DNA of 64,000 nucleotides from Aquabacterium sp. A7-Y. GTDB taxonomy: Bacteria > Pseudomonadota > Gammaproteobacteria > Burkholderiales > Burkholderiaceae_C. The stretch spans positions 310,001-374,000 of the forward strand of contig NZ_JAPFBW010000001.1 in the NCBI RefSeq assembly GCF_026153205.1, written 5' to 3'. This document shows positions 25,848 through 35,030 of the stretch, in pieces. Positions within the stretch are counted from its first letter, which is position 1. Each line of letters opens with the position of its first letter. The translations under genes and the position numbers were made by a program. Below the pieces are notes generated by a model, which saw only the letters and a list, made by a program, of their open reading frames with translations, had not been told where the DNA came from and made no database searches.

Positions 25848-28800
25848 ATGAACGTGCCGAGCCAGCCGCCGCTCTACCGGTGGCTGCTGCGCCTGGCTGC
25901 CGGCGTGCTGCTGTCGCTGCTGGGCACGGCCGCCTGGCTGGCGTGGCAGACCTATGAGGGCGAGCTCGAGGCCGAGCGCAACGCGCTGGCGCAGGCGGCC
26001 GATGCCCGCGTCCAGCTGATCGAGGGCCGCCTCGAGCAGGCCTTGCAGGTGCTCGCCTTCAGCGCGGCCCACATGAGCCAGGCGGCGAGGCGCGACAGCC
26101 GCGACTGCGCCAACTTTGTCGGCGAGCTGGTGCGCAACGAAAAGGGTTTCCTGGGCGCCTGGGCGCTGCGCGGCAACGGCGAGCCGCTCTGCGGGGCGCT
26201 CAACGGCGAGCCCGGGCACAGCGCGGTGCCGCCGCTGCCGGCACTGCATGCCGGTGACGGCAGGGTCTGGAGTCTGCGCCGGCACAGCGGGCGGCTGCTG
26301 CTGCGGCACGAGATCCCGGGTGCCGGGGGCAGCGCTGCGGCCAGCGTTGTCGTCGAGCTCGACCCCCAGATCGTCGCCGCTGTCGACGCCCCCCTGCTCG
26401 ACAGGCAGTTCCGCACCAGCGTGAAATGGTTCGACGCGCCGCGCGCGATGCCGGCACGCCGACCGGTGGCCTCACACCAGCCGCTGCAGAGCCTGCCGCT
26501 GAGCCTGCGCGGGCGCGCCGTCGGTGAGCTGGTGCTGCAGGCGGCCCCCGGCCTGCCGGATCCGGGCAGCGGCGCACGCGGCCGGCTCGGCTACACGCTG
26601 GGCATGGGCGCCGCGGGCCTGGCCCTGCTGGCCGCGGCGCTGGTGGCCTACAGCCAGCGCTTGCTGCGCCGCGACGTGGCGCGGCTGGTGCAGGCCGCGG
26701 GCGACCCCCAGCAGGCGATGGCGCTGACCGAGCGGATGCGGCTCCCGGAGCTGGCCGCGGTGGCTCGCGCGATGGCGGCCGAGCAGTCGCGCCTGGCGGC
26801 GCTGGCCTCCGAGCTGCGCCGCAATGCCCAGCACCTGGAGCAGGTGCAGCGCACCGCGGCCATCGGCTCCTGGCGCTTGCACCTGCGCGACGGCAGCATC
26901 GAGTGGTCGGGGCACACCTTCGAGCTGTTCGGCCTGACCGAGGGAACGCCCTTGACCCTGCAGCTGCTCGAGGGTCTGGTGCATCCCGACGACCTGGCGG
27001 CCTTCCGCCGCCGCAGCGAGGCCCTCAACAGCGGCGAGCTGAACCTGGACACGGTCTATCGAATCGTACGGCCCGATGGCAGGGAGCGCGTGATGCATGC
27101 GCGCGGTACCGTGGACGTGCGGGGCGCCGACGGCCGGCCGGAGCAGGTCTTCGGCACCGTGCAGGACATCACCGAGGCCTATGGCGCGGCGCGGCTGAAC
27201 GAGGCGTTGTCGGGCGCGCTGTTCCTGACCGGCGACGCGGTGCTGCTGGCGCGCACGGCGCCGCCCGGCCGGCTGGTGCGCCTGTGGGCCAACCCGGCCT
27301 ACGACGCGGTGCACCTGGGCCTGGGACTGGCTCATGCGCAGGCCCACGAACAGCTGTTCCAGCACGAGCGTGGCCTGCTGCGCGAGCAGGCCGCCCAGCT
27401 CGAGCAGGCCTTGCGCGAGCAGCGCCCGGTGCGCCTGGAGGTGGAGCTGCAGCTGCGCCAGGGCCGGCGCTGGACCGAGCTCGACCTGATCCCGGTGATG
27501 GCGCCGCAGGGCGGCGAGGTGCACTGGCTGCTGGTGCTGCGCGACATCAGCGCACGCCACCAGGCCGAGCAGCGCGTGCGCGACAGCGAGCGGCGCTATC
27601 GCCTGCTGTTCGACCACCACCCGCTGCCGATGTGGACCTACGACACTGCCAGCTTGCGCATCGTCGAGGTGAACCAGGCGGCGACCCGCGACTACGGCTA
27701 CAGCCGCGAGGAGTTCCTGCAGCGCACCATCTTCGACCTGCATGCGGCCGAGGAGCGCGACGCTGCGCGGCGCTACCTGGAGGCCAGCGGCGGACGCCCG
27801 CCGCCGGGCGAACGGCGCTGGCGCCTCCAGACCGCCTCGGGGCAGGTGAGGGTGGTCGACCTGCATGGCCAGGATGCGCCTTTCGACGGCCCGGGCCACC
27901 GCCTGCTGTGCCCGGTGGACCGCAGTGCCGAGCAGCACGCGGTGGATGCATTGCGGCGGCTCAACACCGAGCTGGAGGCGGCGGTGCAGGAGCGCACCGA
28001 GGCGCTGGCGCGGCGCGAGCAGCTCTACCGGGTGCTGTCGGACCTGTCGCCGCAGATCCTCTGGCAGACCGACGCGCAGGGCCGCGTGACCTATCTCAAC
28101 CGGGCCTGGTACGAGCTGGTCGGCCCGGCCGAGGGCGACTGGCTGGGCTCGGGCTGGCTCGATGCGGTGCATCCGGACGACATCGAGCCGACCCACACCG
28201 CCTTCACCGAGGCCGCGCGCGAAGGCCGCCCGATGCGCATGCACCGGCGGCTGCGCTCGCGCTCGGGCAGCTACCGCAGCTTCCTGTGCGTCGGCGCGCC
28301 GGTGCTGCGGCCCGACGGCACGGTGGAAAGCTGGGTCGGGGTGGACACCGACATCACCGAGCTGGAGCGGCAGTCGAGCCGCCTGCGTCAGCTCAACGAC
28401 GAGCTCGAATCCTTCTCGTATTCGGTCTCCCACGATCTGCGTGCGCCGGTGCAGGTGATGAAGGGATTTCTCGACGCCGTGTTGTCCGGCCAGGCCGGCC
28501 AGGTCGACGAGCGGGCCCGGCACTACCTGGAGCGGGTGTTGCGCAACGCGCGGCGCATGGACGAGCTGATTTCGGACATGCTGGCCTTGTCGCGGCTGTC
28601 GCGCTCGACCCTGCGCTGCACCCGCTTCGACGTCGCCGCGCTGGCGCGCAGCGTGGTCGAGACCATCCAGGAGCGTTACCCGGCCCAGGTCGTCGAGTGC
28701 TGGACACCGGCCCACTTCGAGATGATGGGCGACCGCGGACTGATCCAGGTGGCGCTGGAGAACCTGATGGACAACGCCGCCAAGTTCTCGCAGGGGCGCA

Positions 28801-29111
28801 CGGTGTGCCGGCTCGAGTTCACCGCGCGTCGCGAGCGCGGCCAGGTGGTGCTGGAGCTGGCCGACGAGGGCGTCGGTTTCCCCCCCGAGTATGCGCACAA
28901 GCTGTTCCGGCCCTTCCAGCGCCTGCACAGCCAGGAGACCTTCGCCGGCACCGGGGTCGGGCTGGCGACGGTGGCGCGCATCATCCACCTGCACGGCGGC
29001 GAGATCTCGGGGCGCAACCGCGAGGGCGGCGGAGCGGTGTTCGAGTTGCGTCTGCCACTGGCGCCCGAGGGCCAGTCGGACGTCGCCGTCGTCGAGGAGG
29101 ACGTGGCATGA
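25848..29111 (+). CDS. Multi-PAS sensor histidine kinase
   Basis: This 1087-residue membrane kinase has a helix at about 12-31, a periplasmic sensor region (32-244) and a second helix at about 246-268. About four PAS-type domains follow (roughly 337-450, 455-575, 580-700 and 730-850), each with a recognisable PAS or PAC edge such as DITEAY, DISARH and DTDITEL. The HisKA domain has the intact H-box SVSHDLRAPVQVM with His862. HATPase_c carries NLMDNAAKFS, DEGVGF and GTGVGLA. ATG 25848 is used; 218 bases before it hold no convincing gene. The stop overlaps the next gene's ATG, so kinase and receiver are translationally coupled. Confidence 0.92.
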   Translation: MNVPSQPPLYRWLLRLAAGVLLSLLGTAAWLAWQTYEGELEAERNALAQAADARVQLIEGRLEQALQVLAFSAAHMSQAARRDSRDCANFVGELVRNEKGFLGAWALRGNGEPLCGALNGEPGHSAVPPLPALHAGDGRVWSLRRHSGRLLLRHEIPGAGGSAAASVVVELDPQIVAAVDAPLLDRQFRTSVKWFDAPRAMPARRPVASHQPLQSLPLSLRGRAVGELVLQAAPGLPDPGSGARGRLGYTLGMGAAGLALLAAALVAYSQRLLRRDVARLVQAAGDPQQAMALTERMRLPELAAVARAMAAEQSRLAALASELRRNAQHLEQVQRTAAIGSWRLHLRDGSIEWSGHTFELFGLTEGTPLTLQLLEGLVHPDDLAAFRRRSEALNSGELNLDTVYRIVRPDGRERVMHARGTVDVRGADGRPEQVFGTVQDITEAYGAARLNEALSGALFLTGDAVLLARTAPPGRLVRLWANPAYDAVHLGLGLAHAQAHEQLFQHERGLLREQAAQLEQALREQRPVRLEVELQLRQGRRWTELDLIPVMAPQGGEVHWLLVLRDISARHQAEQRVRDSERRYRLLFDHHPLPMWTYDTASLRIVEVNQAATRDYGYSREEFLQRTIFDLHAAEERDAARRYLEASGGRPPPGERRWRLQTASGQVRVVDLHGQDAPFDGPGHRLLCPVDRSAEQHAVDALRRLNTELEAAVQERTEALARREQLYRVLSDLSPQILWQTDAQGRVTYLNRAWYELVGPAEGDWLGSGWLDAVHPDDIEPTHTAFTEAAREGRPMRMHRRLRSRSGSYRSFLCVGAPVLRPDGTVESWVGVDTDITELERQSSRLRQLNDELESFSYSVSHDLRAPVQVMKGFLDAVLSGQAGQVDERARHYLERVLRNARRMDELISDMLALSRLSRSTLRCTRFDVAALARSVVETIQERYPAQVVECWTPAHFEMMGDRGLIQVALENLMDNAAKFSQGRTVCRLEFTARRERGQVVLELADEGVGFPPEYAHKLFRPFQRLHSQETFAGTGVGLATVARIIHLHGGEISGRNREGGGAVFELRLPLAPEGQSDVAVVEEDVA

Positions 29112-29494
29112 AGGAACTGGTGGTGGTGGACGACAACCCGGACCAGATCGAGCTGATGGTGTTGGCGATCGCCGCGCTGGGCCTGAGCCGGCCGGTGGTC
29201 ACCTTCGCGTCCGGCCTGGAATGCGCCAACGCCCTGGAGCGCGGTGTGGTGCAGCCGGGGCTGGTGGTGCTGGACGTCAACCTGCCGGGCCTGGACGGAC
29301 CGGGCACGGTGCGGCGTCTGCGCGCGGTGCGCGGGCTGGCGGGTGTGCCGGTCGTGATGCTCTCGACCTCGGACCAGCACAGCGACATGCAGCGCTCGCG
29401 CGAATCGGGTGCCGACGGCTATGTGCGCAAGCCCTACGGCGAGCGCAGCTGGGCCGATGTGATCAGCGAGCTGATGCGCCACTGGCGCGACTGA
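29108..29494 (+). CDS. Stand-alone response regulator receiver
   Basis: The 128-residue product is a single receiver domain with the acidic pair Asp8-Asp9, phosphoacceptor Asp56 in VVLDVNLPG, and the Thr/Ser and Lys positions in VVMLSTSD and YVRKPYG. There is no output domain. Such proteins, like Rcp1, receive phosphate from PAS- or phytochrome-type kinases; overlap with the upstream kinase gene (ATGA) makes that kinase the likely donor. Confidence 0.93.
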   Translation: MKELVVVDDNPDQIELMVLAIAALGLSRPVVTFASGLECANALERGVVQPGLVVLDVNLPGLDGPGTVRRLRAVRGLAGVPVVMLSTSDQHSDMQRSRESGADGYVRKPYGERSWADVISELMRHWRD

Positions 29495-29511
29495 GGCACG
29501 GAGGCGACCGG

Positions 29512-30573
29512 ATGCTGCGCATGGTGTGCATCGAAGACGAAGAAGACGATGTCGAGCTGGTGCGGCTGGCGCTGTGGCGGGGCGGCATGGACGCTGTCCT
29601 GGAGCGGGTTGCCGACGAGCCGGGGCTGCGCCGCTGCCTGGCCGAGAAGCCGGACCTGCTGCTGTGCGACTACAGCATGCCCGGCTTCTCGGCCGAGCGC
29701 GCGCTGGCGCTGCTGGCCGAGGGGCGCCACGACGTGCCGCTGGTGGTGGTGACGCGTGCCATCGGCGAGGAAGCCGTGGTGCAGTTGTTCCGTGCCGGGG
29801 CCAAGGACTATGTCGCCAAGGACAAGCTCGCGCTGCTGCCCTCGGTGATCACCCGCGTGCTGCAGGCGCGTGCCCTGGAGCAGGAGCGCCGCCGCACCGC
29901 CGAGCAGCTGCGGAGTGCCTACGAGCGCCTGCGTGTGTTGTCGGCGCGGGTGGTGGATGCGCAGGAGCGCGAACGCGCTCTGATCGCCCGCGACCTGCAC
30001 GACGGGCTGGGCCAGCTGTTGACCGGCATCGTGATCCACCTGCACGCCGCCGGGCGCAGCGGCGATCCCGAGAAGGCGCGGCACTGCAGCGAGCGTGCCG
30101 CGGGGATGGCGCAGGAGGCGATCCAGCAGGTCAAGAGCCTGTCCTTCGACCTGCGCCCGGCGCAGCTGGAGCTGCTCGGTTTCAGCGCCGCCGTGCAGGC
30201 GACGGTGGACCGCCGGCTGGAGAACAGCGGCGCGACCGGCTATGTGCGGGTGCGCGGGCAGGAAGGCGAAGGCGGCCGCCCCTCCTACGCGGTCGCGCTG
30301 CGCGTGCTGCAGGAGGCGCTGACCAACGTGGTGCGCCATGCCGGAGCGAGTTCGGTGGTCGTGCGGCTGCGTTTCGTCGACCCCGAGCGCCTGGTGATGA
30401 CGGTGGCCGACGACGGCTGCGGCTTCGACGTCAGGCAGACCCTGGCCGGCGGCATCAGCGAAAGGAACTTCGGGCTCTACGGCATGGCCGAGCGTGCCGA
30501 GCTGGGGGGCGGGCGCATCCGCTGGCGCTCGCGTCCCGGCCGCGGCACGGTGCTGCAGCTGTTCATCGCCTAG
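29512..30573 (+). CDS. Receiver-HisKA_3 (NarX/UhpB-type) hybrid kinase
   Basis: The 353-residue soluble protein joins an N-terminal receiver (Asp53 in LLLCDYSMPG) through a coiled coil (about 118-150) to a HisKA_3 domain with phosphoacceptor His163 in IARDLHDGLGQLLTG, and a HATPase_c domain with LQEALTNVVRHAGAS and DDGCGFD. This is the NarX/DegS-like type that pairs with LuxR-type regulators. Such a regulator follows 64 bases downstream. The input is likely phosphate from the upstream kinase, giving a relay. Confidence 0.92.
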   Translation: MLRMVCIEDEEDDVELVRLALWRGGMDAVLERVADEPGLRRCLAEKPDLLLCDYSMPGFSAERALALLAEGRHDVPLVVVTRAIGEEAVVQLFRAGAKDYVAKDKLALLPSVITRVLQARALEQERRRTAEQLRSAYERLRVLSARVVDAQERERALIARDLHDGLGQLLTGIVIHLHAAGRSGDPEKARHCSERAAGMAQEAIQQVKSLSFDLRPAQLELLGFSAAVQATVDRRLENSGATGYVRVRGQEGEGGRPSYAVALRVLQEALTNVVRHAGASSVVVRLRFVDPERLVMTVADDGCGFDVRQTLAGGISERNFGLYGMAERAELGGGRIRWRSRPGRGTVLQLFIA

Positions 30574-30599
30574 ACAGGTTTTTCCCCAACGAACAAATG

Positions 30600-30619
30600 C
30601 ACAGAGAGACACAGAGAGA
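30600..30619 (+). repeat. Tandem 10-base purine-rich repeat before the NarL-type gene
   Basis: CACAGAGAGA occurs twice in tandem, followed by AAGAAAGGAAG, which contains the ribosome-binding site of the GTG start at 30638. The tract sits in an otherwise GC-rich leader. It may keep the leader unstructured. Confidence 0.7.
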
Positions 30620-30637
30620 AAGAAAGGAAGTCCGACC

Positions 30638-31288
30638 GTGAGCCAAACCCCGTCGATCCGGGCCGTGCTGGCCGATGACCACGACCTGGTGCGCTCCGGG
30701 CTCAAGCTGCTGCTCGAGATGGTGGAGGGCCTCAAAGTCGTGTACGAGGCCCGCACCGGCTCCGAGCTGCTGGAGGCGGTGACGCGCATCCGGCCCGAGC
30801 TGGTCGTCACCGACATCTCGATGCCCGACATGGATGGCCTGACCGCACTGGCCCAGCTGCGTGCCTTGGAGCCGCCGCCCAAGGTGCTGGTGGTGTCCAT
30901 GCACGACTCGCCCGATTTCATCCGGCGCGCGGTGCAACTGGGCGCGTCCGGTTATGTGCTGAAGGAGAGTTCGCCGCTGGAGCTGGAGCAGGCGGTCGGC
31001 AGCGTGATGCGCGGCCACGCCTATTTCAGCGCGCAGGTGTCGCAGAAGCTGCTGCAGGCCAAGGAGCGCTCGCCCGAGGAACTGCTGACCGAACGCCAGC
31101 TGGAGATCCTGCTGATGATCGGCCGCGGCCTGGCGACCAAGGAGGTGGCTTTCAAGCTGGGCCTGAGCCCGAAGACGGTCGACGTGCACCGCGCCCGCAT
31201 CATGGAGCGGCTGGGCATCAACGACGTGGCCGGGCTGACGCTGTACTGTGTCCGGCACGGGCTGATCGATCCGTCGCGCGAGTCTTAG
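30638..31288 (+). CDS. NarL/FixJ-family response regulator
   Basis: The 216-residue product has a receiver (Asp13-Asp14, phospho-Asp59 in LVVTDISMPDMDG, Lys in YVLKESSP) and a C-terminal LuxR-type helix-turn-helix with LLTERQLEILLMIGRGLATK and KEVAFKLGLSPKTVDVHRAR. The start is GTG 30638 with AAAGGAAG at 30623-30630; the open frame upstream overlaps the kinase gene. It is the probable transcriptional output of the preceding kinases. Its target genes cannot be told from this window. Confidence 0.93.
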   Translation: MSQTPSIRAVLADDHDLVRSGLKLLLEMVEGLKVVYEARTGSELLEAVTRIRPELVVTDISMPDMDGLTALAQLRALEPPPKVLVVSMHDSPDFIRRAVQLGASGYVLKESSPLELEQAVGSVMRGHAYFSAQVSQKLLQAKERSPEELLTERQLEILLMIGRGLATKEVAFKLGLSPKTVDVHRARIMERLGINDVAGLTLYCVRHGLIDPSRES

Positions 31289-31390
31289 TCTTGCTGCCCG
31301 ATGCAGCGCGTGCACGAAGGGGCGCGTGGCTGCCGCCGCGATGCCACATGAGCGCCTGGGCAGCCGGTATGGAGCAAGTTACAGAGGACC

Positions 31391-31420
31391 TTGACCGAGG
31401 CAGGAATCCGCTGGTGTTTA
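31391..31420 (+). promoter_or_regulatory. Possible sigma70 promoter before the BamE-like gene
   Basis: TTGACC at 31391-31396 and TGTTTA at 31415-31420 are 18 bases apart and lie about 100 bases upstream of the ATG at 31519. The -10 match is poor, so this is only a candidate. Confidence 0.25.
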
Positions 31421-31518
31421 ACGGCAGAATGGCCGCGCTCCGGCAGACCCGGCGCGATGGCAGCCGCAGAGGGAATTCGGAGAGTGAAGGCTGCACCCCA
31501 ACGAAAGCGAAAACCACC

Positions 31519-32112
31519 ATGAACACGATGTCCAGATTTTTCGTCGCACTCACCGCGGCCGTCCTGTCGTCGAGCTGCGCGGGCGCCGACTTCAAACGTC
31601 CCGGCCCCGGGGCACTGACCGTTGGCAAATCGACCACCGCTGAGGTGACTCGCGTGATGGGGAAGCCCCATCAAGTGGGCGAGTCGATCAAGAACGAACA
31701 GAAGCTCAAGACGCTGCATTACACCTACGCAGACGCGGCGGGGACCGGCCGTTACCCTGGCGTCGTGCCGGCTCGCGTGGTGGTCTTCTCGGCTTTCAAT
31801 GACTTGCTGGTGGGCCAGGAATTCATCAGTTCGTTCGCCGAGGATGCGACCGACTTTGACGAGTCCAAGGTGAGCGCCCTCGTCAAAGGCAAGACCACCC
31901 GCACACAAGTTCTGCAACTGCTCGGCAGGCCCACGGGCGAGGCGATCTATCCGGTGGTGAAGAAGCAAGGCGACAAGACGCTGTTGTACAGCTATTCGCA
32001 TGCCAAGGGCGACGCCTTCAACATGAAGTTCTACAACAAGGCGTTGATCGTGTCGTTCGGACCCGGCGACGTCGTCTCCGATGTGGAGTTCTCGTCCAAC
32101 GGCGAGAAGTGA
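31519..32112 (+). CDS. Secreted protein with two BamE/SmpA-like repeats
   Basis: The 197-residue product has an N-terminal signal (residues 1-19, MSRFFVALTAAVLSSSC). Cys20 could be lipidated, although LSSSC is a weak lipobox because Ser rather than Leu sits at -3. Two copies of a BamE-type segment follow: GALTVGKSTTAEVTRVMGKP and SALVKGKTTRTQVLQLLGRP, each of the pattern L..GK[ST]T..[EQ]V...[ML]G.P. BamE proteins are small outer-membrane lipoproteins, but the second repeat and length set this one apart. An in-frame extension upstream to 31291 is rejected because it hides the signal peptide. Function unknown. Confidence 0.75.
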   Translation: MNTMSRFFVALTAAVLSSSCAGADFKRPGPGALTVGKSTTAEVTRVMGKPHQVGESIKNEQKLKTLHYTYADAAGTGRYPGVVPARVVVFSAFNDLLVGQEFISSFAEDATDFDESKVSALVKGKTTRTQVLQLLGRPTGEAIYPVVKKQGDKTLLYSYSHAKGDAFNMKFYNKALIVSFGPGDVVSDVEFSSNGEK

Positions 32113-32191
32113 TCCAAGCTGTGCTCGGGCCGGTGGCTGGACCGTGTTTCGACGGCTTTTATGGCCGCCGGACGACGACCGCTCGCCGGCC

Positions 32192-33571
32192 TCACTTCAG
32201 CACACTCAGTCGGCTGCCGCCCGGACAAGAGGACGCGTGGTCGACGAGACGCGACTCGCAGTCGAAAAAGGCCGCCACGCCGCTGCCGTAGGGAGCGAGG
32301 TGGCCTCGAAACGAGGGCGCTCCCGCGAAGCTGCTGCTTCCCGCCACGAACTGCGGCCGTGATCCTTTCTTTTCCGGCGGGGCCCCCGCCGCGAGGAAAC
32401 GCTGGACGAAAAAGAAGCGGTAGAAGTCGAGCTGCGGCTTGTCGTAGCTCAGGTAGCCGCCTACGAGGAGCCCGCCGTCGGCGGTGGGCCGGGCGTCCGT
32501 GACCGCACATCCCTGCGCGGAGGCCGGCGAGAAGACCAGGGTCCCGCGGTCGCCGAAGCCGGTCTGCGGTTTTCCCTCTCCGTCCAACTTCACGAGGACG
32601 CAGTGGCGCGGCTCCGTGCCGTTGTCGCCGATCATGCCCCCGAGCAGGTACGAATGGTCGCGGGGAGAGAAGATCAGGCGGCTCGGAATGAAGGCGCGGT
32701 CGTCCAGTCCTTCGAGCACAAAACGCCCGTCCGTCCCGTAGGTCCGGTCCACCTGGCCGGTGGCGTCGAGGCGGCGCAGCCAGGGCGTCGGCACTCCGTC
32801 TGACCGCCCTGTCGCCATCAGCAGCATCTTGCCGTCGGCTTGCACGTGCAGACCGACAGGCAGGGTTTGCGAACTGACCTCACCCTGGCCGAGCAGCGCG
32901 ACCCCGTCCTTGCCGAAGGTCTTGTCGCGCATGCCGTCGGCGCCGAGGCGCAACACGAACACCCGGGCTGGGTCCTTGTCGTCCACCATGGCCCAGCCGG
33001 CGACGAGCACCTTGCCATCCGCCTGAACCGCCAGCGTCGCCGGGATCAGGAGGCGCTCCTTGCTTTCCGCGAGAGGAAGTCGAACCACGCCGGCACGGCC
33101 GAACCGGGTGTCGTGGCGCCCTTGCCCGTCATACCGGGCGATCAGCATCTCGCGGGCCTCCCAGCGCATGTAGTTCTCGTAGCGAAGCAAGGCCACGGCC
33201 ACCACCGATTGGTTCTGAAGCGCCGCAGCGCTCCACTCCACCCGGAGTTTTTCGGACTCGAGGTCCTGCGGCCAGGACGGGTGCGACGGGTGGAAGCCGT
33301 CGTAGGCGGTCCACCCTCGCGCGCCGGCGGGAAGCGCCGCGATGCCGTCCTCGCTCACCGCGACCAGACCGCCATCGTCGCGCGGCATCAGCGCGACGGG
33401 CTTGCCGCGAAGTGCGTGCGCCCTGAGCGCGGGCAAGCCGACCGGCTTGCCTTTGAAGCCGAGTGCCGTGGCCGGCGACGCCTCACCGCTTGAACCGTGC
33501 TGCGAGATCGTCAGGAGCACGACGGCCAGGAGCGCCTTGACGGAACGGGGACGGGGAAGGTGGACTTTCAT
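32192..33571 (-). CDS. Secreted delta-60 repeat (beta-propeller-like) protein
   Basis: About 459 residues with a signal peptide (MKVHLPRPRSVKALLAVVLL, probably cleaved near GSSGEA). The body holds repeated blocks of about 60 residues with the delta-60 pattern, for example VQADGKVLVAGW ... VLRLGADGMRDKTFGKDGV, VQADGKMLLMATG ... LRRLDATGQVDRTYGTDGR, and LVKLDGEGKPQTGFGDRG. Such repeats usually form propeller-like surface or periplasmic domains of unknown ligand. I chose ATG 33571; ATG 33595 would add eight residues before the basic signal region. It is convergent with the BamE-like gene. Confidence 0.75.
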   Translation of the reverse strand: MKVHLPRPRSVKALLAVVLLTISQHGSSGEASPATALGFKGKPVGLPALRAHALRGKPVALMPRDDGGLVAVSEDGIAALPAGARGWTAYDGFHPSHPSWPQDLESEKLRVEWSAAALQNQSVVAVALLRYENYMRWEAREMLIARYDGQGRHDTRFGRAGVVRLPLAESKERLLIPATLAVQADGKVLVAGWAMVDDKDPARVFVLRLGADGMRDKTFGKDGVALLGQGEVSSQTLPVGLHVQADGKMLLMATGRSDGVPTPWLRRLDATGQVDRTYGTDGRFVLEGLDDRAFIPSRLIFSPRDHSYLLGGMIGDNGTEPRHCVLVKLDGEGKPQTGFGDRGTLVFSPASAQGCAVTDARPTADGGLLVGGYLSYDKPQLDFYRFFFVQRFLAAGAPPEKKGSRPQFVAGSSSFAGAPSFRGHLAPYGSGVAAFFDCESRLVDHASSCPGGSRLSVLK

Positions 33572-33728
33572 GCGAACGCCGATGCCTGGCTCCATAACGG
33601 TTGGAGCGGTCTTGTCACTTTGGATGCGCCGCAGTGTAGCCAGCGCTCAGGGCATCTCCCGGGCTGCCTCCCCTGGGTAGGGGGGGCTGTTGTCCTCGGC
33701 GCAGGCGGGTCCAGCCGGACCGCAGCCC

Positions 33729-34319
33729 TCAGGCAGGAATGATGGTCACCCTCGGCCAACGCTCAGGGTAGCGCTTGCGTTCGATCCGTTCGCGATAGGT
33801 GGCAACACTGACGCGCGCCGGGTTGCGCCGTACCACCATGCCGAAAAGGTCCTGCAAGCCGTACGGGGCGATCACGCCGATCGAGTGGTCCTGCCTCAGG
33901 TAAACCCCGACCGAGGTCGCGTATTCCGGCCAGGACGCCACCGCTTCGTCCAGGGACCGCAGCGGTGCGACCGCATGCCCGAAGCAGTTCTCGAACCAGG
34001 TGTGCACGGCGGCCTGGTTGGTGACCTCCCAGGGAAGCCCCGGCAGCGTGGCCGCGAGCTGGCGCTGCAACTCGGCGTCGCGCTCGGGGTCGAGGCGATC
34101 GCGGTCGAAGTACGCCACATCGACGTCCGACAGGAACGAGGGGCGCTCATGCCGATGCAGGACATCCCACACGAGATTGCGCACGGCACCGGCACCGATG
34201 CACCACGACGCCAGACCCAATCCCTGCACGGCGCGCAATGCGGGCATGAACCAGGTCGATGCGCCGACGATGGCGGCAAGGCGTTCCTCAAGGGCGGCTG
34301 GGGAGGGCTGCGGCGGCAT
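33729..34319 (-). CDS. DUF925-type nucleotidyltransferase-like protein
   Basis: The 196-residue product matches the pattern of the NTP_transf_6/DUF925 family: WCIGAGAVRNLVWDVLHRH, LSDVDVAYFDRD, PWEVTNQAAVHTWF, SWPEYATSVGVYL and PYGLQDLFGMVVRRNP at the right spacing. The paired acidic residues of DVDVAYFD would be the metal ligands by analogy with nucleotidyltransferases; the substrate of the family is unknown. ATG 34319 is chosen; the open frame reaches 34454 but overlaps the divergent gene region. Confidence 0.8.
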   Translation of the reverse strand: MPPQPSPAALEERLAAIVGASTWFMPALRAVQGLGLASWCIGAGAVRNLVWDVLHRHERPSFLSDVDVAYFDRDRLDPERDAELQRQLAATLPGLPWEVTNQAAVHTWFENCFGHAVAPLRSLDEAVASWPEYATSVGVYLRQDHSIGVIAPYGLQDLFGMVVRRNPARVSVATYRERIERKRYPERWPRVTIIPA

Positions 34320-34410
34320 AGGGCGGCTCCTGGTCCGTGGATATCGGCTGCGTGGGAGTCCGGACATTTTGGAGGGCCGCCCCTTCACAGCGGTGCAAGG
34401 CGCACGTAGC

Positions 34411-35007
34411 ATGCCGCCCACCGTGCACTTCGATCCGCCCCTCGTCATCCGCAAACCCCGGCCCGCCGGCTCCCGGGCGCGCGAGCGTTTTTTCGCCTAT
34501 TCAGGATCCATCGCCGGTCTGCTGGAGATGCAGCGCAGCGAAATCGACACCTACGAGGCGGTCGACGCGGCACACGGCGGCGAGCTGCGCCGCCTGCCCT
34601 ACGAGCACGGCTGGCTGCTGGACTTCAGGCGCCTGTTCAAGGGCCGCCAGCGCTGGGTCGTGTACGGCCGCGAGGGCCGGCTCTACATCGACCTGGGGGC
34701 CGAGATGCATGGCATCGGGCCGTCGCGCCTGAGCTTCCGGGTGCAGCGCTTCGGCTGCCTGCTGCGGGTCAGCATCCACCGCGGCAGCTCGCGCCGCGTC
34801 GAGCGCTTCTGGGCCTGGTTTCCGTTCGGCCGCCTGCTGCTGCGCGACGCGGGGGTCAGCGGCGACGCCTGCGAGCCCTTGTGCGAGCTGTTCAAGGAAA
34901 TCGCGGTGCCGGGAGGGCGCAGCCTCTGGGCCATCCGCTGGTCCTCGGGCGTGGCGCACCGCGACAGCGGGCTGAGCCTGCTGCCGCAGCGCACCAGAGC
35001 GGCCTGA
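34411..35007 (+). CDS. Hypothetical protein, 198 residues
   Basis: I do not recognise this protein. It is Arg- and aromatic-rich, without signal peptide or membrane helix. Visible parts are a basic N-terminus, a central YEHGWLLDFRRLFKGRQRW stretch, and a Trp/Phe-rich region with FWAWFPFGRLLLRD. ATG 34411 follows a possible AAGGCGCACG leader. It is divergent from the DUF925 gene and convergent with the hemerythrin gene. GC-skewed codon use matches its neighbours, so it is probably a real gene. Confidence 0.6.
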   Translation: MPPTVHFDPPLVIRKPRPAGSRARERFFAYSGSIAGLLEMQRSEIDTYEAVDAAHGGELRRLPYEHGWLLDFRRLFKGRQRWVVYGREGRLYIDLGAEMHGIGPSRLSFRVQRFGCLLRVSIHRGSSRRVERFWAWFPFGRLLLRDAGVSGDACEPLCELFKEIAVPGGRSLWAIRWSSGVAHRDSGLSLLPQRTRAA

Positions 35008-35030
35008 TTCAGTCGACCAGGAGCACGCTC

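Noticed and set aside
25648-25851. A 67-residue open frame in the gap before the multi-PAS kinase
   Set aside because: No RBS, Pro/Arg-rich odd product, overlaps the kinase start.
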